Source of the DNA: JANSWY01 sp965243755
GTDB taxonomy: Bacteria; Bacteroidota; Bacteroidia; Cytophagales; Cyclobacteriaceae
Length of the DNA stretch: 64,000 nucleotides
Assembly: GCA_965243755.1 (NCBI GenBank)
Contig: CBDEVW010000004.1
Location: forward strand, 124,001-188,000
Direction of reading: 5' to 3'
The notes under the pieces were generated by a model that was not told where the DNA came from, made no database searches, and worked only from the letters and a program-made list of their open reading frames with translations. Of the stretch, positions 32,924 through 41,157 are shown one piece after another (position 1 is the stretch's first letter; the number at the start of each line of letters is the position of its first letter). Made by a program: the position numbers and the translations under genes.

Positions 32924-33006
32924 TTCTATTTCCATGATGAATGAAATGATGGAATAGAAACCTTAAATGAGTTTTTTGGTCTATGAGATAGATCAAAAAC
33001 TCATTT
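32924..33006 (+). other. Two tandem stem-loops before the outer-membrane protein gene
   Basis: Hairpin 1 pairs 32924-32935 with 32949-32959 (11 pairs, one bulge). Hairpin 2 pairs 32965-32976 with 32995-33006 (12 perfect pairs, 18-nt loop) and ends one base before the ATG at 33008. They fill most of the 123-bp gap. One may terminate the upstream operon; hairpin 2 would also hide the translation start of the next gene. Confidence 0.55.
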
Positions 33007-33007
33007 T

Positions 33008-33817
33008 ATGTATAGAATTATATGGTTGGCAGTATTAGTTGCTGCAAGCACATCTGTCATGGCCCAATCAACCAGGTGGACTCATGAATTGGGATACCGG
33101 CAGGTGAGGATGTACGATAAGCAATCTTCACCACTAATATATCATGCGCATACCACAAGATTATCCAGCACATATCAAAAATTGAATGAAAATGCCCTTT
33201 GGAGATTCTCCGGAGGTCTGGTACTTGGCAGCAATCAATCTGCTCGTCATGGAAAGAGAATTGCTACTCTTTCAGATCCTGTCGACCTGTATGGCAACCA
33301 GGAACACTATGAGGTAGAGGGGAATCCATCTTTGTCTTATTTCAATCCAACTCTGGAGACAGGATATTATAGAAGCATTACGGTTGGCAAGCAACCTGTT
33401 CTTACAGGAATGGAACTGGATGGAAACTTTATCCTTACCGGTATGGGGTTGGATACGTGGTATTTTGCGAACCTCTCGCTCGGGCCAGGCATGATTTCTT
33501 CTGTCAAACTAAACAACGGTCATGAATTGCCCATTCAGGTCAGGTTTCCGTTGATTAACGTGGTGGTGAGGGAGCCTTATGCGAAAGACCCGAGTGTCCC
33601 ATTGGATAATTATTTTGAGGAGGCCGTGAAATCTGGGTCAGCCGTGGCAAGCATCGGCCAGTTTCAGAGAATAGATTGGTCGGTGGGATATGTTATGCCG
33701 TTTGGTGAAAACTGGAAATTGGGATGCCGATATTCCTTTGGTTGGATGCATTACGAAAAGCCTCGGGATTTCAATGCTTACTATAATGAATTGTCCGTCA
33801 CCTTATCAAGAATTTAA
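33008..33817 (+). CDS. Exported protein, probably outer-membrane beta-barrel
   Basis: 269 residues with a signal peptide (MYRIIWLAVLVAASTSVMAQ). The rest alternates polar and hydrophobic residues in strand-like segments (RWTHELGYRQVRMY, WRFSGGLVLGSNQ, WKLGCRYSFGWMHYEK, YNELSVTLSRI) as in small outer-membrane barrels, though the last residue is Ile rather than the usual aromatic. No specific family. The S41 peptidase gene follows after 3 bp, so the two are cotranscribed. Confidence 0.65.
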   Translation: MYRIIWLAVLVAASTSVMAQSTRWTHELGYRQVRMYDKQSSPLIYHAHTTRLSSTYQKLNENALWRFSGGLVLGSNQSARHGKRIATLSDPVDLYGNQEHYEVEGNPSLSYFNPTLETGYYRSITVGKQPVLTGMELDGNFILTGMGLDTWYFANLSLGPGMISSVKLNNGHELPIQVRFPLINVVVREPYAKDPSVPLDNYFEEAVKSGSAVASIGQFQRIDWSVGYVMPFGENWKLGCRYSFGWMHYEKPRDFNAYYNELSVTLSRI

Positions 33818-33820
33818 ATC

Positions 33821-34840
33821 ATGAAGAAAATATTTTATGTAGCACTGTTGGGACTCCTATGTTTGGCCTGTGACGATCTGTTATTGGGTGATGCGCCAGA
33901 AAATACAGCTGAGCAAAATTTCAAGTCGTTGTGGGAAGAGTTTGACCGCAAGTATGGCATGTTCCCATTGAAAGGTATTGACTGGGATTCAGTTTACAAC
34001 AGCAATATTGAACGGGCAAAATCAGTACAATCCGAAAAGGAGTTATATGATCTTCTTGTAGATATTTTAGCGCCTTTTCAGGACAGTCATGTGGCGTTGG
34101 TGCCTGTGGGGTCCGGGTTGCCAGTGTATCAGGGTGGGACCTATGGCTCGCTTGATACCATGAATGATTTTAGTTTAGAAGTCATCAGGAACAATTACCT
34201 GCAACAGGCTCATTTTACAGGTGATTTCTTTACTTATGGTTGGTTGACTGATGAAGTAGGATACATTCACATCGAAGGGTTTTCAGATCTTGCCAGATGG
34301 TTTGAAGCGCCAATGGATGAGTTACTTGAATACTTTGAAGAGGCAGAAGGGTTAATCATTGATGTAAGGGGAGGTTATGGAGGAGAAGATGTGGCTGGGC
34401 AGTATATCGCCGGTAGGTTCACTGATCAGAAAAGGCCTTACATGATAACAAAAGTAAGGAATGGTCCTGGCAGAACGGAATTTACCGAACCGGTCACCTG
34501 GTTTGTAAAACCTGAAGGGAAGACTCAATTTCTAAGGCCGGTCGTTGTACTGACGCATAGGTTTACCATTAGTGCGCGTGAGACATTTTGCCTGGCCATG
34601 AAAGTCCTTCCCAATGTGACTTTTGTAGGAGATACTACTGCTGGCGCATTTTCCAACCAGATAAACCGGGAATTACCCAATGGTTGGGGTTATTCACTCA
34701 GTATTGGAGACTGGCGTGATGCCGATGGGATTAGCCATGAAGGAATTGGTCTGGTACCAGATATCTTAGTGAAAAATAGGAGGGAGGATTTGTTGAGTGG
34801 GGTGGATGAAGTGATTGAGAGAGCAGTACAACAATTCTGA
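33821..34840 (+). CDS. S41 family peptidase, lipoprotein (tricorn/C-terminal-processing type)
   Basis: 339 residues with a lipobox (GLLCLACDDLL). N-terminal helical segment FKSLWEEFDRKYGMF and ILAPFQDSHVALVP, then the catalytic core from VGYIHIEGF: EGLIIDVRGGYGGEDVAGQYI, nucleophile Ser251 in TISARETFCLAMK with Glu254, and FVGDTTAGAFSNQINRELPNGWGYSLS. This matches Bacteroidota S41 lipoproteins without a clear PDZ domain. It acts in the periplasm on unknown substrates, perhaps on its operon partner, the barrel protein. A strong terminator follows. Confidence 0.9.
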   Translation: MKKIFYVALLGLLCLACDDLLLGDAPENTAEQNFKSLWEEFDRKYGMFPLKGIDWDSVYNSNIERAKSVQSEKELYDLLVDILAPFQDSHVALVPVGSGLPVYQGGTYGSLDTMNDFSLEVIRNNYLQQAHFTGDFFTYGWLTDEVGYIHIEGFSDLARWFEAPMDELLEYFEEAEGLIIDVRGGYGGEDVAGQYIAGRFTDQKRPYMITKVRNGPGRTEFTEPVTWFVKPEGKTQFLRPVVVLTHRFTISARETFCLAMKVLPNVTFVGDTTAGAFSNQINRELPNGWGYSLSIGDWRDADGISHEGIGLVPDILVKNRREDLLSGVDEVIERAVQQF

Positions 34841-34845
34841 ATTAC

Positions 34846-34874
34846 TGGTGCCATCATATTGAATGATGGCACCA
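34846..34874 (+). terminator. Terminator after the S41 peptidase gene
   Basis: TGGTGCCATCA pairs perfectly with TGATGGCACCA (11 bp, 7-nt loop), followed by ATAAATATTTTT. It lies between convergent genes; the T-rich side is on the plus strand. Confidence 0.75.
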
Positions 34875-34884
34875 ATAAATATTT

Positions 34885-36972
34885 TTACCATCCCAATAAC
34901 TCCCCAATCTTTTTACTCACTTTATCGGCATTGGGCAACATGGTGGCTTCCAAAGTGCTGTTAAGTGGTATGGCAGGCATATTTTCTGCTCCCATGACCA
35001 TTACCGGAGCATCGAGATCAGTAAAGCAATTTTCACTAATGAGACCGGCAAGACTCCTGGCAAAGGTGTTGTTAACGGGCTCTTCTGTTAATACCAGGCA
35101 CTTGTTGTTTTTTCGTACAGACTCAAAGATCAATGCTTCATCCAGAGGATACAGTGATCTCAGGTCCACTATTTCTACTTGTCCCGGGTAATTGTTTGCA
35201 GCATTAAGTGCCCAGTGAACGCCCATTCCATAAGTCACTACAGTAAGACTCTCACCAGAGGCTACTTTTTCTTCGTCAGCTGCCAATGTAATCGCCCCTT
35301 TGCCAAGAGGTAAAATGTAGTCCTCGGCAGGTTCAATGACTTTGGCCGTTTTTGTCCCTGGAACCTTGCTCCAATACAATCCCTTGTGTTCAAAAATGAC
35401 TACTGGATTAGGATCGTGGTAGGCGGCTTTGAGTAATCCCTTAAGATCAGCGCCATTGCTCGGATAGGCAATTTTTATGCCTTTGATATTGGTAACCACG
35501 GATTCTACGCTACTTGAGTGATAAGGTCCTCCACTTCCATAGGCGCCAATGGGTACTCGCAATACCATACTTACGGGCCATTTGCCGTTGGATAGATAAC
35601 ACGATCTGGAAACCTCAGTAAACAACTGATTCAACCCTGGCCAGATGTAGTCTGCAAACTGAACTTCCACAAAAGGCTTTAAACCGACGGCAGACATACC
35701 TACTGTAGAACCAATGATAAATGCTTCCTGAATCGGAGTGTTGAATACCCTGTCGCTACCAAATTTCTTTGCCAGGTTAGCAGCTTCCCTGAAAACACCT
35801 CCCAGTCTCATCCCCACATCCTGTCCATACAAGAGGCATTCTTTATGGTCTTTCATCAGTTCCTCAATGGCATGAAGCGCACAATCTACCATCACCACTT
35901 CTTCTGAGGCGCCACCATTTCCCTTTTCTGGTACCCGGGTGCCGGTCTCTTCAGTGATGGGAGTTGGTACAAAATCGTGGGTAAAGAGGTCTTCAGGAGT
36001 AGGATCATCAGCCATGTGAGCCTGCTTATAGGCTTCATAGACTTTCTTCTCCACGTCTTTTTCGATTTTCGCAATTTCTTCCGGCTCAAATCCGGCCTCC
36101 AACATGGCCATTTTCATTTTTGGATAAGGATCGTTCTTCCTTGCTTCTTCAAGGTCGTCCCTGTAAAACTCCATTCTCACTCCGCTGGTATGATGATTGA
36201 GTAGCGGGCAGGTAGCATGGATTAGAAATGGCTCTCTGCGTTTTCTGATGTATTTAAGTGCTTCTTTTACTGTGTTGTAACACTCTGCGAAATCCGTTCC
36301 GTCTATGCTCACAGCTTCTATGCCCTTGAATCCCTGAATGTATTCATAGGCATTTTGTGCACGCACTTCGTCTACATGAGCTGAGATGTCCCACTCATTG
36401 TCCTGAACTACATACAACACCGGAAGCTGCTTCAATGCGGCCATCTGAAATGCTTCAGCAACTTCACCTTCGGTCACGCAGGCATCTCCCAATGAACAAA
36501 CAACTACAGGGTTTTTGCCATCATAGTCTTTATTGAAACCCAGTTTTTCTGTGTATTGCAAGCCCAGTCCAACGCCGGTTGCCGGAATAGCCTGCATTCC
36601 TGTGGCACTACTCTGGTGTGGAATCTTAGGCCTGTGATCGTCTCTAAGGCTAGGGTGCGAATAATAGGTTCTGCCACCCGAAAACGGATCTTCTCTTTTT
36701 CCCAATAATTGAAGCATAAGCTCATACGGTGTTACTCCCATTCCCAGTAACATGCTGTCGTCACGATAATATGGGAAGGCAAAGTCCTGAGGGAGCAATT
36801 GCATCCCCACTGCCAACTGTATGGCCTCATGTCCTCTACTGGTGGCATGCACATACTTAGACGTGATTTTAAAATTCTCCTCATACACCTCAGCCTGGCT
36901 TTTGGCCGTACACATCAACTGAAATGCCTCCTTCATTACTTTCTTACTCACATGAACTTTATCAGTAATCAT
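34885..36972 (-). CDS. 2-oxoacid dehydrogenase E1, fused alpha and beta subunits
   Basis: 695 residues: an alpha half (1-345) and a beta half (365-695) joined in one chain. The alpha half has the TPP/Mg segment CSLGDACVTEGEVAEAFQMA with QDNEWDIS about 25 residues later, where Ala replaces the usual second Gly of GDG. The beta half has LLYGQDVGMRLGGVFREA, FIIGSTVGMSAVGLKPFVEVQFADYIWPG and GAYGSGGPYHSSSVE. It decarboxylates branched-chain or aromatic 2-oxo acids and passes the acyl group to an E2 lipoyl protein. E2 and E3 genes are not in the window. It is the last gene of the minus-strand paa run, 97 bp after paaY. Confidence 0.92.
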   Translation of the reverse strand: MITDKVHVSKKVMKEAFQLMCTAKSQAEVYEENFKITSKYVHATSRGHEAIQLAVGMQLLPQDFAFPYYRDDSMLLGMGVTPYELMLQLLGKREDPFSGGRTYYSHPSLRDDHRPKIPHQSSATGMQAIPATGVGLGLQYTEKLGFNKDYDGKNPVVVCSLGDACVTEGEVAEAFQMAALKQLPVLYVVQDNEWDISAHVDEVRAQNAYEYIQGFKGIEAVSIDGTDFAECYNTVKEALKYIRKRREPFLIHATCPLLNHHTSGVRMEFYRDDLEEARKNDPYPKMKMAMLEAGFEPEEIAKIEKDVEKKVYEAYKQAHMADDPTPEDLFTHDFVPTPITEETGTRVPEKGNGGASEEVVMVDCALHAIEELMKDHKECLLYGQDVGMRLGGVFREAANLAKKFGSDRVFNTPIQEAFIIGSTVGMSAVGLKPFVEVQFADYIWPGLNQLFTEVSRSCYLSNGKWPVSMVLRVPIGAYGSGGPYHSSSVESVVTNIKGIKIAYPSNGADLKGLLKAAYHDPNPVVIFEHKGLYWSKVPGTKTAKVIEPAEDYILPLGKGAITLAADEEKVASGESLTVVTYGMGVHWALNAANNYPGQVEIVDLRSLYPLDEALIFESVRKNNKCLVLTEEPVNNTFARSLAGLISENCFTDLDAPVMVMGAENMPAIPLNSTLEATMLPNADKVSKKIGELLGW

Positions 36973-37069
36973 AATATGGGTTGTTTTACTATTCGTTCAG
37001 GATTTATACTGATCCTTTGTTGTCTATTCTCTTTATAATTTACTAAAAATCGGAGTTAGTTCCGAGTGC

Positions 37070-37702
37070 TTAGTTTTCAGGTTCTGCTTCTTTAATACCA
37101 TTTGTGTCCTTAGATACTATCTCATTCCAGGTTTTGTATAGTGTTTCCTGTTTTGGTCTGAACTTCGGTGGTTCACGTAGTGGTTCTACTTCCTTCAGGG
37201 TTTCATGAAGTTCAGAAGGTAGCTTTTGATACAGCGCTGTACCTTTTGTTTTCCAGTTGATCATATCATCACTGACCTGCTTCAACACCTTGGCCGGGTT
37301 CCCGACTACAAGGCTTCTCTCGGGGATTTGCTCGCCAGCTTTTACAAAAGCCAGGGCACCAACTATTGATTCTTTTCCAATTACTACGTCATCCATGATC
37401 ACCGCATTCATGCCGATCATGGCATTTTCTCCAATGTGCGCGCCATGAATAATTGCCCCATGACCAATATGTGCCCCCTTTTCAAGTCGGACTGTCACTC
37501 CAGGAAACATATGGATAGTGCAGTTTTCCTGTACATTGCACCCATCAGCAATTTCAATGCCTCCCCAATCACCCCTGATTGCCGCACCCGGACCAATGTA
37601 AACGTCTTTGCCAATGGTCACATTTCCAGTAACGGCTGCCAACGGATGAACAAATGCACTCTCATGTATTACTGGTATGAATCCTTTGTACTCGTAGATC
37701 AT
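37070..37702 (-). CDS. paaY: PaaY-like gamma-class carbonic anhydrase/thioesterase
   Basis: 210 residues of left-handed beta-helix hexapeptide repeats (HPLAAVTGNVTIGKDVYIG, IEIADGCNVQENCTIHMFPG, HIGHGAIIHGAHIGENAMIG), with the His residues that bind metal at the trimer interface (IHMF, HIGH, IHGAH) and the NPAKVL motif near residue 150. In phenylacetate operons PaaY is a thioesterase that rescues CoA from dead-end products. The C-terminal 45 residues are helical. Its leader is filled by a tandem repeat that ends 5 bp before the start codon. Confidence 0.9.
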   Translation of the reverse strand: MIYEYKGFIPVIHESAFVHPLAAVTGNVTIGKDVYIGPGAAIRGDWGGIEIADGCNVQENCTIHMFPGVTVRLEKGAHIGHGAIIHGAHIGENAMIGMNAVIMDDVVIGKESIVGALAFVKAGEQIPERSLVVGNPAKVLKQVSDDMINWKTKGTALYQKLPSELHETLKEVEPLREPPKFRPKQETLYKTWNEIVSKDTNGIKEAEPEN

Positions 37703-37707
37703 TTGTG

Positions 37708-37809
37708 TTTGAATCTTGGGTTTAGAATCTTGGGTTTAGAATCTTGAATCTTGGATTTAGAATCTTGGATCTTGGGTTTAGAATTTTGAATCTATGTTTT
37801 AGAATCTTG
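37708..37809. repeat. Degenerate tandem repeat of a 14-bp unit
   Basis: About seven copies of GAATCTTGGGTTTA (plus-strand reading), with a few truncated or mutated units, spanning 102 bp. It occupies nearly all of the gap between the crotonase gene and paaY and would lie in the leader of paaY. No protein is encoded in it. Confidence 0.85.
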
Positions 37810-37834
37810 CCCTAACCGCTCCAATAACTAAAAA

Positions 37835-38602
37835 TTACCTATACTTCTCTAAAACCTTTTTTGTATACTCGGAAAGGACAAGTTTACCGCTCATTCCGGC
37901 TCTTTCTTCCAGTAATTGGTCCCAGTTTTCACAGCCTTCCCAGAGTATTTGTTTTATTTGTTTTCTTGCTTCCGGGTTAGTATTCACCAGTTTTTCTGCA
38001 AGTGCTGCAATGGCTTTATCCATCTCTTCAGCCGATTCACTCAGGTGGAAATACAAACCTTTTTCTTTGGCCCACTCTGCCGTCTGAAACTCACTGGCAT
38101 TAATGGTCAGTTCCGAAAATGCTGAAAGACCAACTTTCCGCTGAACCGCCGGGCCTACCACAAACGGACCTATACCCACTTGTAGTTCGCTCAGCTTGAC
38201 AGCAGCAAATTTGGTGGCAAAGCAGTAATCTACCGCTGAGGCCACACCAACTCCTCCACCTACAGCTTTACCCTGAACTCTTCCAATAATGAGTTTAGGG
38301 CACTTTCTGCAGGCGTTTATGACATTGGCAAAGCCCATGAAAAACTTCTTGCCGGTCTCAAAGTCTTCAATTTGGATCAACTCGTTGAAGCTTGCTCCTG
38401 CACAAAAAGTACGGTCACCTCCACTTTTTAACACAATCACTTCCACATTAGGGTCATTACCTGCTTCAGTGATGGTTTGGGCCAATTTGGCCAGTACACC
38501 ACTAGGTAATGAATTATGGGATGGATGAAAGAAAGTGATGGTTCCTACTCCTCCTTGCCTTTCCAGGCTAACGTATGCTTCCTGTTCTTTTACTTCAGCC
38601 AT
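37835..38602 (-). CDS. Enoyl-CoA hydratase/isomerase family protein (crotonase)
   Basis: 255 residues with the crotonase fold: oxyanion-hole loops CAGASFNEL and GKAVGGGVGVASAVDYC. Aligning without gaps to mammalian enoyl-CoA hydratase, the first catalytic Glu (Glu144 in GGGCEL) is Gly here, while the second (Glu164) is kept in KLSELQVG. Loss of one Glu is usual in crotonases that act as isomerases or hydrolases rather than hydratases. By position it would be PaaF, but that reaction is uncertain. Start overlaps the end of paaZ by 8 bp, so the two are translationally coupled. Confidence 0.85.
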   Translation of the reverse strand: MAEVKEQEAYVSLERQGGVGTITFFHPSHNSLPSGVLAKLAQTITEAGNDPNVEVIVLKSGGDRTFCAGASFNELIQIEDFETGKKFFMGFANVINACRKCPKLIIGRVQGKAVGGGVGVASAVDYCFATKFAAVKLSELQVGIGPFVVGPAVQRKVGLSAFSELTINASEFQTAEWAKEKGLYFHLSESAEEMDKAIAALAEKLVNTNPEARKQIKQILWEGCENWDQLLEERAGMSGKLVLSEYTKKVLEKYR

Positions 38603-41108
38603 TGATATCTTCTTCTTTGATTAGATTAAATGCGTCAAAATGATGATGGATGTGCTTCGTGTGCAACAAATCCCAGTGCTCCTTGTCAAGTGGACCAAAC
38701 ACTGAGTTATTATGAACAGCATCAGGATTCTCCTTATAGTATTGCTGATATTCGTCATAAGCAGCCAAAAGTGCTTCTTTTGCTTCTGCAAGACTACCGA
38801 ATCTAAGATCCTCAGTTTCACCTTTTTTCAAATCCGGATGAGGGTAAGTTTCTGGCATTGGGTAGTAGTTCCACAGAGAGTCCTGGTATTTTTCCAGTTT
38901 TTCTTCAGGGGTTACTACAGTCGTTTCAATCTTACCCATGGCCATTTGCATGGACCACTCCAGGTGCTCAACCATGTGTTGAGGTCCCATTATTCCCCAT
39001 CTGTTTTTAGCGTCATCTGATATTCTTCCTAAAAGCTTTTCAAGATTCTTTCTATTGAATGGAACAAATGGAGATTTTTTTTGAACCAGCGTGAGAATGG
39101 TACCCATGGCAGCTAGTTCCTCTTCCTGATCATATACTTCTACAAACCATTTCACAACACCCGATGGATGTTCTTTGCCTTTGCTGTCACGATCAACTTT
39201 TTCTTTACAGGTCAGCCTGACCTGAATGGTATCGTTGTGATAGATCGGTTTCAGGAACCTGATTTCGTCCAAACCATAATTTGCGCTAACAGGACCTTTA
39301 TTTGGGTAAACAAACAATCCGGCAGCTGCCGCCAGGATAAAATAACCGTGTGCCGCCCGCTTTTCAAAAATGGTGCCTTGTAATGACGTAATATCCGTAT
39401 GGGCATAAAAATGGTCCCAGGTAAGATTCGCAAAATTGATGATGTCTGAATCTGTAACTGTCCTTTTATGCGTCAATAATGACATGCCAGGCTGTATGTC
39501 CTCGAAATGATAAGCGAAAGGATGTTTTTCAGACTCAATGTAATCTGCGCCTTGTTGATAGATGCCGGTAACAGCTGTGATGGTACTTGGAGTTCCCTGG
39601 ATGGCACATCTTTGCAGATAATGTTCAACTCCCCGGACACCACCCATTTCTTCTCCACCACCTGCTCTTCCAGGACCACCGTGGATCAATGTAGGTAGGG
39701 GCGATCCATGTCCGGTGCTGAATTTTGCATCTTCTCTGTCAAGTACCAGAATTCTACCGTGATGGCTGGCTGCACCGACTACAAATTCTCTGGCAATGTC
39801 TTTATCAAATGTAGCAATCGAACAACAAAGTGATCCTTTCCCCATTTTGGCCAGGTCAATTGCATCGGATAAATCCTTGTAAGGTACTATCGTACTTACC
39901 GGACCAAATGCTTCCACCTCATGGACGGCCACATTTTTATGAGGATTTTTTTCAAGTAACAGGATGGGACTAAGGAATGCTCCTTTCTCAGCATCAGCGT
40001 CCAGGACATCTACTTTATCAAGGTTTCCATAGACAATTTCAGCGGTGGCTGCCAGTTCTTTTACGCGATCACGTACTTCCATGACCTGATCTTTACTGGC
40101 AAGAGCTCCCATTCTTACATCCTTATTGGCAGGATTACCAATGACTGTTTTTTGTAATGCTTTTCCAAGAGCAATCTGTACGTCTTCCACTAATTTTTCA
40201 GGAACAATGATCCTTCTTATCGCCGTACATTTTTGTCCGCATTTTACGGTCATTTCTTTTTTAACCTCTTTGATGAAAAGGTCAAATTCCGGAGTGCCGG
40301 GTACCGCATCTTCACCCAGTACCGAGCAGTTGAGAGAATCTGCTTCCATGTTGAAAGGCACTGCTTCATTGATGATCCGTTCATTGGCTTTCAGCATTCT
40401 TCCGGTGCTAGCCGAACCAGTAAAGGTTACTACGTCCTGCGATTCAACTGCATCCAAAATGTTTCTTGCTGACCCACAGATCAATTGCAGGGAGCCTTCC
40501 GGAAGAATACCTGACGCTATGATCTCCCGTACCACCGCTTCTGTAAGATAGGAAGTGGCTGTTGCCGGTTTCACCACAGCAGGTACGCCTGCCATCCAGT
40601 TGACTGCACATTTTTCCAACATTCCCCATACCGGGAAATTGAACGCATTGATATGTATCGCAACGCCTTCCTTTGGTACCATGATGTGATGTCCCATAAA
40701 CTTTCCACCACGTGAAAGATCTATAGGAGCACCATCAACATGAAAAGATTGATTTGGGAAAACTCTTCTGAGGGATGCATTGGCAAATAAATTACCAAAG
40801 CCACCTTCTATGTCAATCCAGCTATCAATTTTGGTTGCTCCGGTCTGATAGCTGATTTTATAAAATTCTTCTTTTTTTCTTGTAAGGTGAAGGGCCAGTT
40901 TTTTCAGCATTAGCCCTCTTTCCTGGAATGTCATTTTTCTAAGTGCCGGACCACCTGTTCTTCTTCCATAGTCCAGAATTTTAGCAAAATCCAATCCTGC
41001 AGTCGAAGCATGGTGGATTACTTCACCATTGACTGCATTGTAAACAGGCTGGCCATCATCGGCACCAACTACCCATTCACCGTGTACGTAATTTCCTAGT
41101 TTATTCAT
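38595..41108 (-). CDS. paaZ: PaaZ bifunctional oxepin-CoA hydrolase/aldehyde dehydrogenase with extra C-terminal DUF1569-like domain
   Basis: 837 residues from ATG 41108, about 155 more than E. coli PaaZ. Residues 1-515 are the aldehyde dehydrogenase with Cys294 (CGQKCTA) and the general-base Glu in NMEADSLN. Residues about 530-675 are the MaoC-like hotdog hydrolase with Asp565 and His570 (DHFYAHTD). Residues about 690-830 form an added DinB/DUF1569-like helical domain (WGIMGPQHMVEHLEW, FGPLDKEHWDLLHTKHIHHH). PaaZ opens the oxepin ring and oxidises the semialdehyde to 3-oxo-5,6-dehydrosuberyl-CoA. The role of the extra domain is unknown. Confidence 0.93.
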   Translation of the reverse strand: MNKLGNYVHGEWVVGADDGQPVYNAVNGEVIHHASTAGLDFAKILDYGRRTGGPALRKMTFQERGLMLKKLALHLTRKKEEFYKISYQTGATKIDSWIDIEGGFGNLFANASLRRVFPNQSFHVDGAPIDLSRGGKFMGHHIMVPKEGVAIHINAFNFPVWGMLEKCAVNWMAGVPAVVKPATATSYLTEAVVREIIASGILPEGSLQLICGSARNILDAVESQDVVTFTGSASTGRMLKANERIINEAVPFNMEADSLNCSVLGEDAVPGTPEFDLFIKEVKKEMTVKCGQKCTAIRRIIVPEKLVEDVQIALGKALQKTVIGNPANKDVRMGALASKDQVMEVRDRVKELAATAEIVYGNLDKVDVLDADAEKGAFLSPILLLEKNPHKNVAVHEVEAFGPVSTIVPYKDLSDAIDLAKMGKGSLCCSIATFDKDIAREFVVGAASHHGRILVLDREDAKFSTGHGSPLPTLIHGGPGRAGGGEEMGGVRGVEHYLQRCAIQGTPSTITAVTGIYQQGADYIESEKHPFAYHFEDIQPGMSLLTHKRTVTDSDIINFANLTWDHFYAHTDITSLQGTIFEKRAAHGYFILAAAAGLFVYPNKGPVSANYGLDEIRFLKPIYHNDTIQVRLTCKEKVDRDSKGKEHPSGVVKWFVEVYDQEEELAAMGTILTLVQKKSPFVPFNRKNLEKLLGRISDDAKNRWGIMGPQHMVEHLEWSMQMAMGKIETTVVTPEEKLEKYQDSLWNYYPMPETYPHPDLKKGETEDLRFGSLAEAKEALLAAYDEYQQYYKENPDAVHNNSVFGPLDKEHWDLLHTKHIHHHFDAFNLIKEEDING

Positions 41109-41157
41109 TTTCAGGTCGTTTTTTGTGTCAGGCACTGGCCTGAACTAGTATCTTTTA

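Noticed and set aside
37708..37809. CRISPR array
   Set aside because: The units are 14 bp with no spacers of constant length, and no cas genes are present; it is a simple tandem repeat.
40126..40551. 141-codon plus-strand frame inside paaZ
   Set aside because: It is antisense to the conserved aldehyde dehydrogenase domain, and its protein has no recognisable motif or sensible composition.
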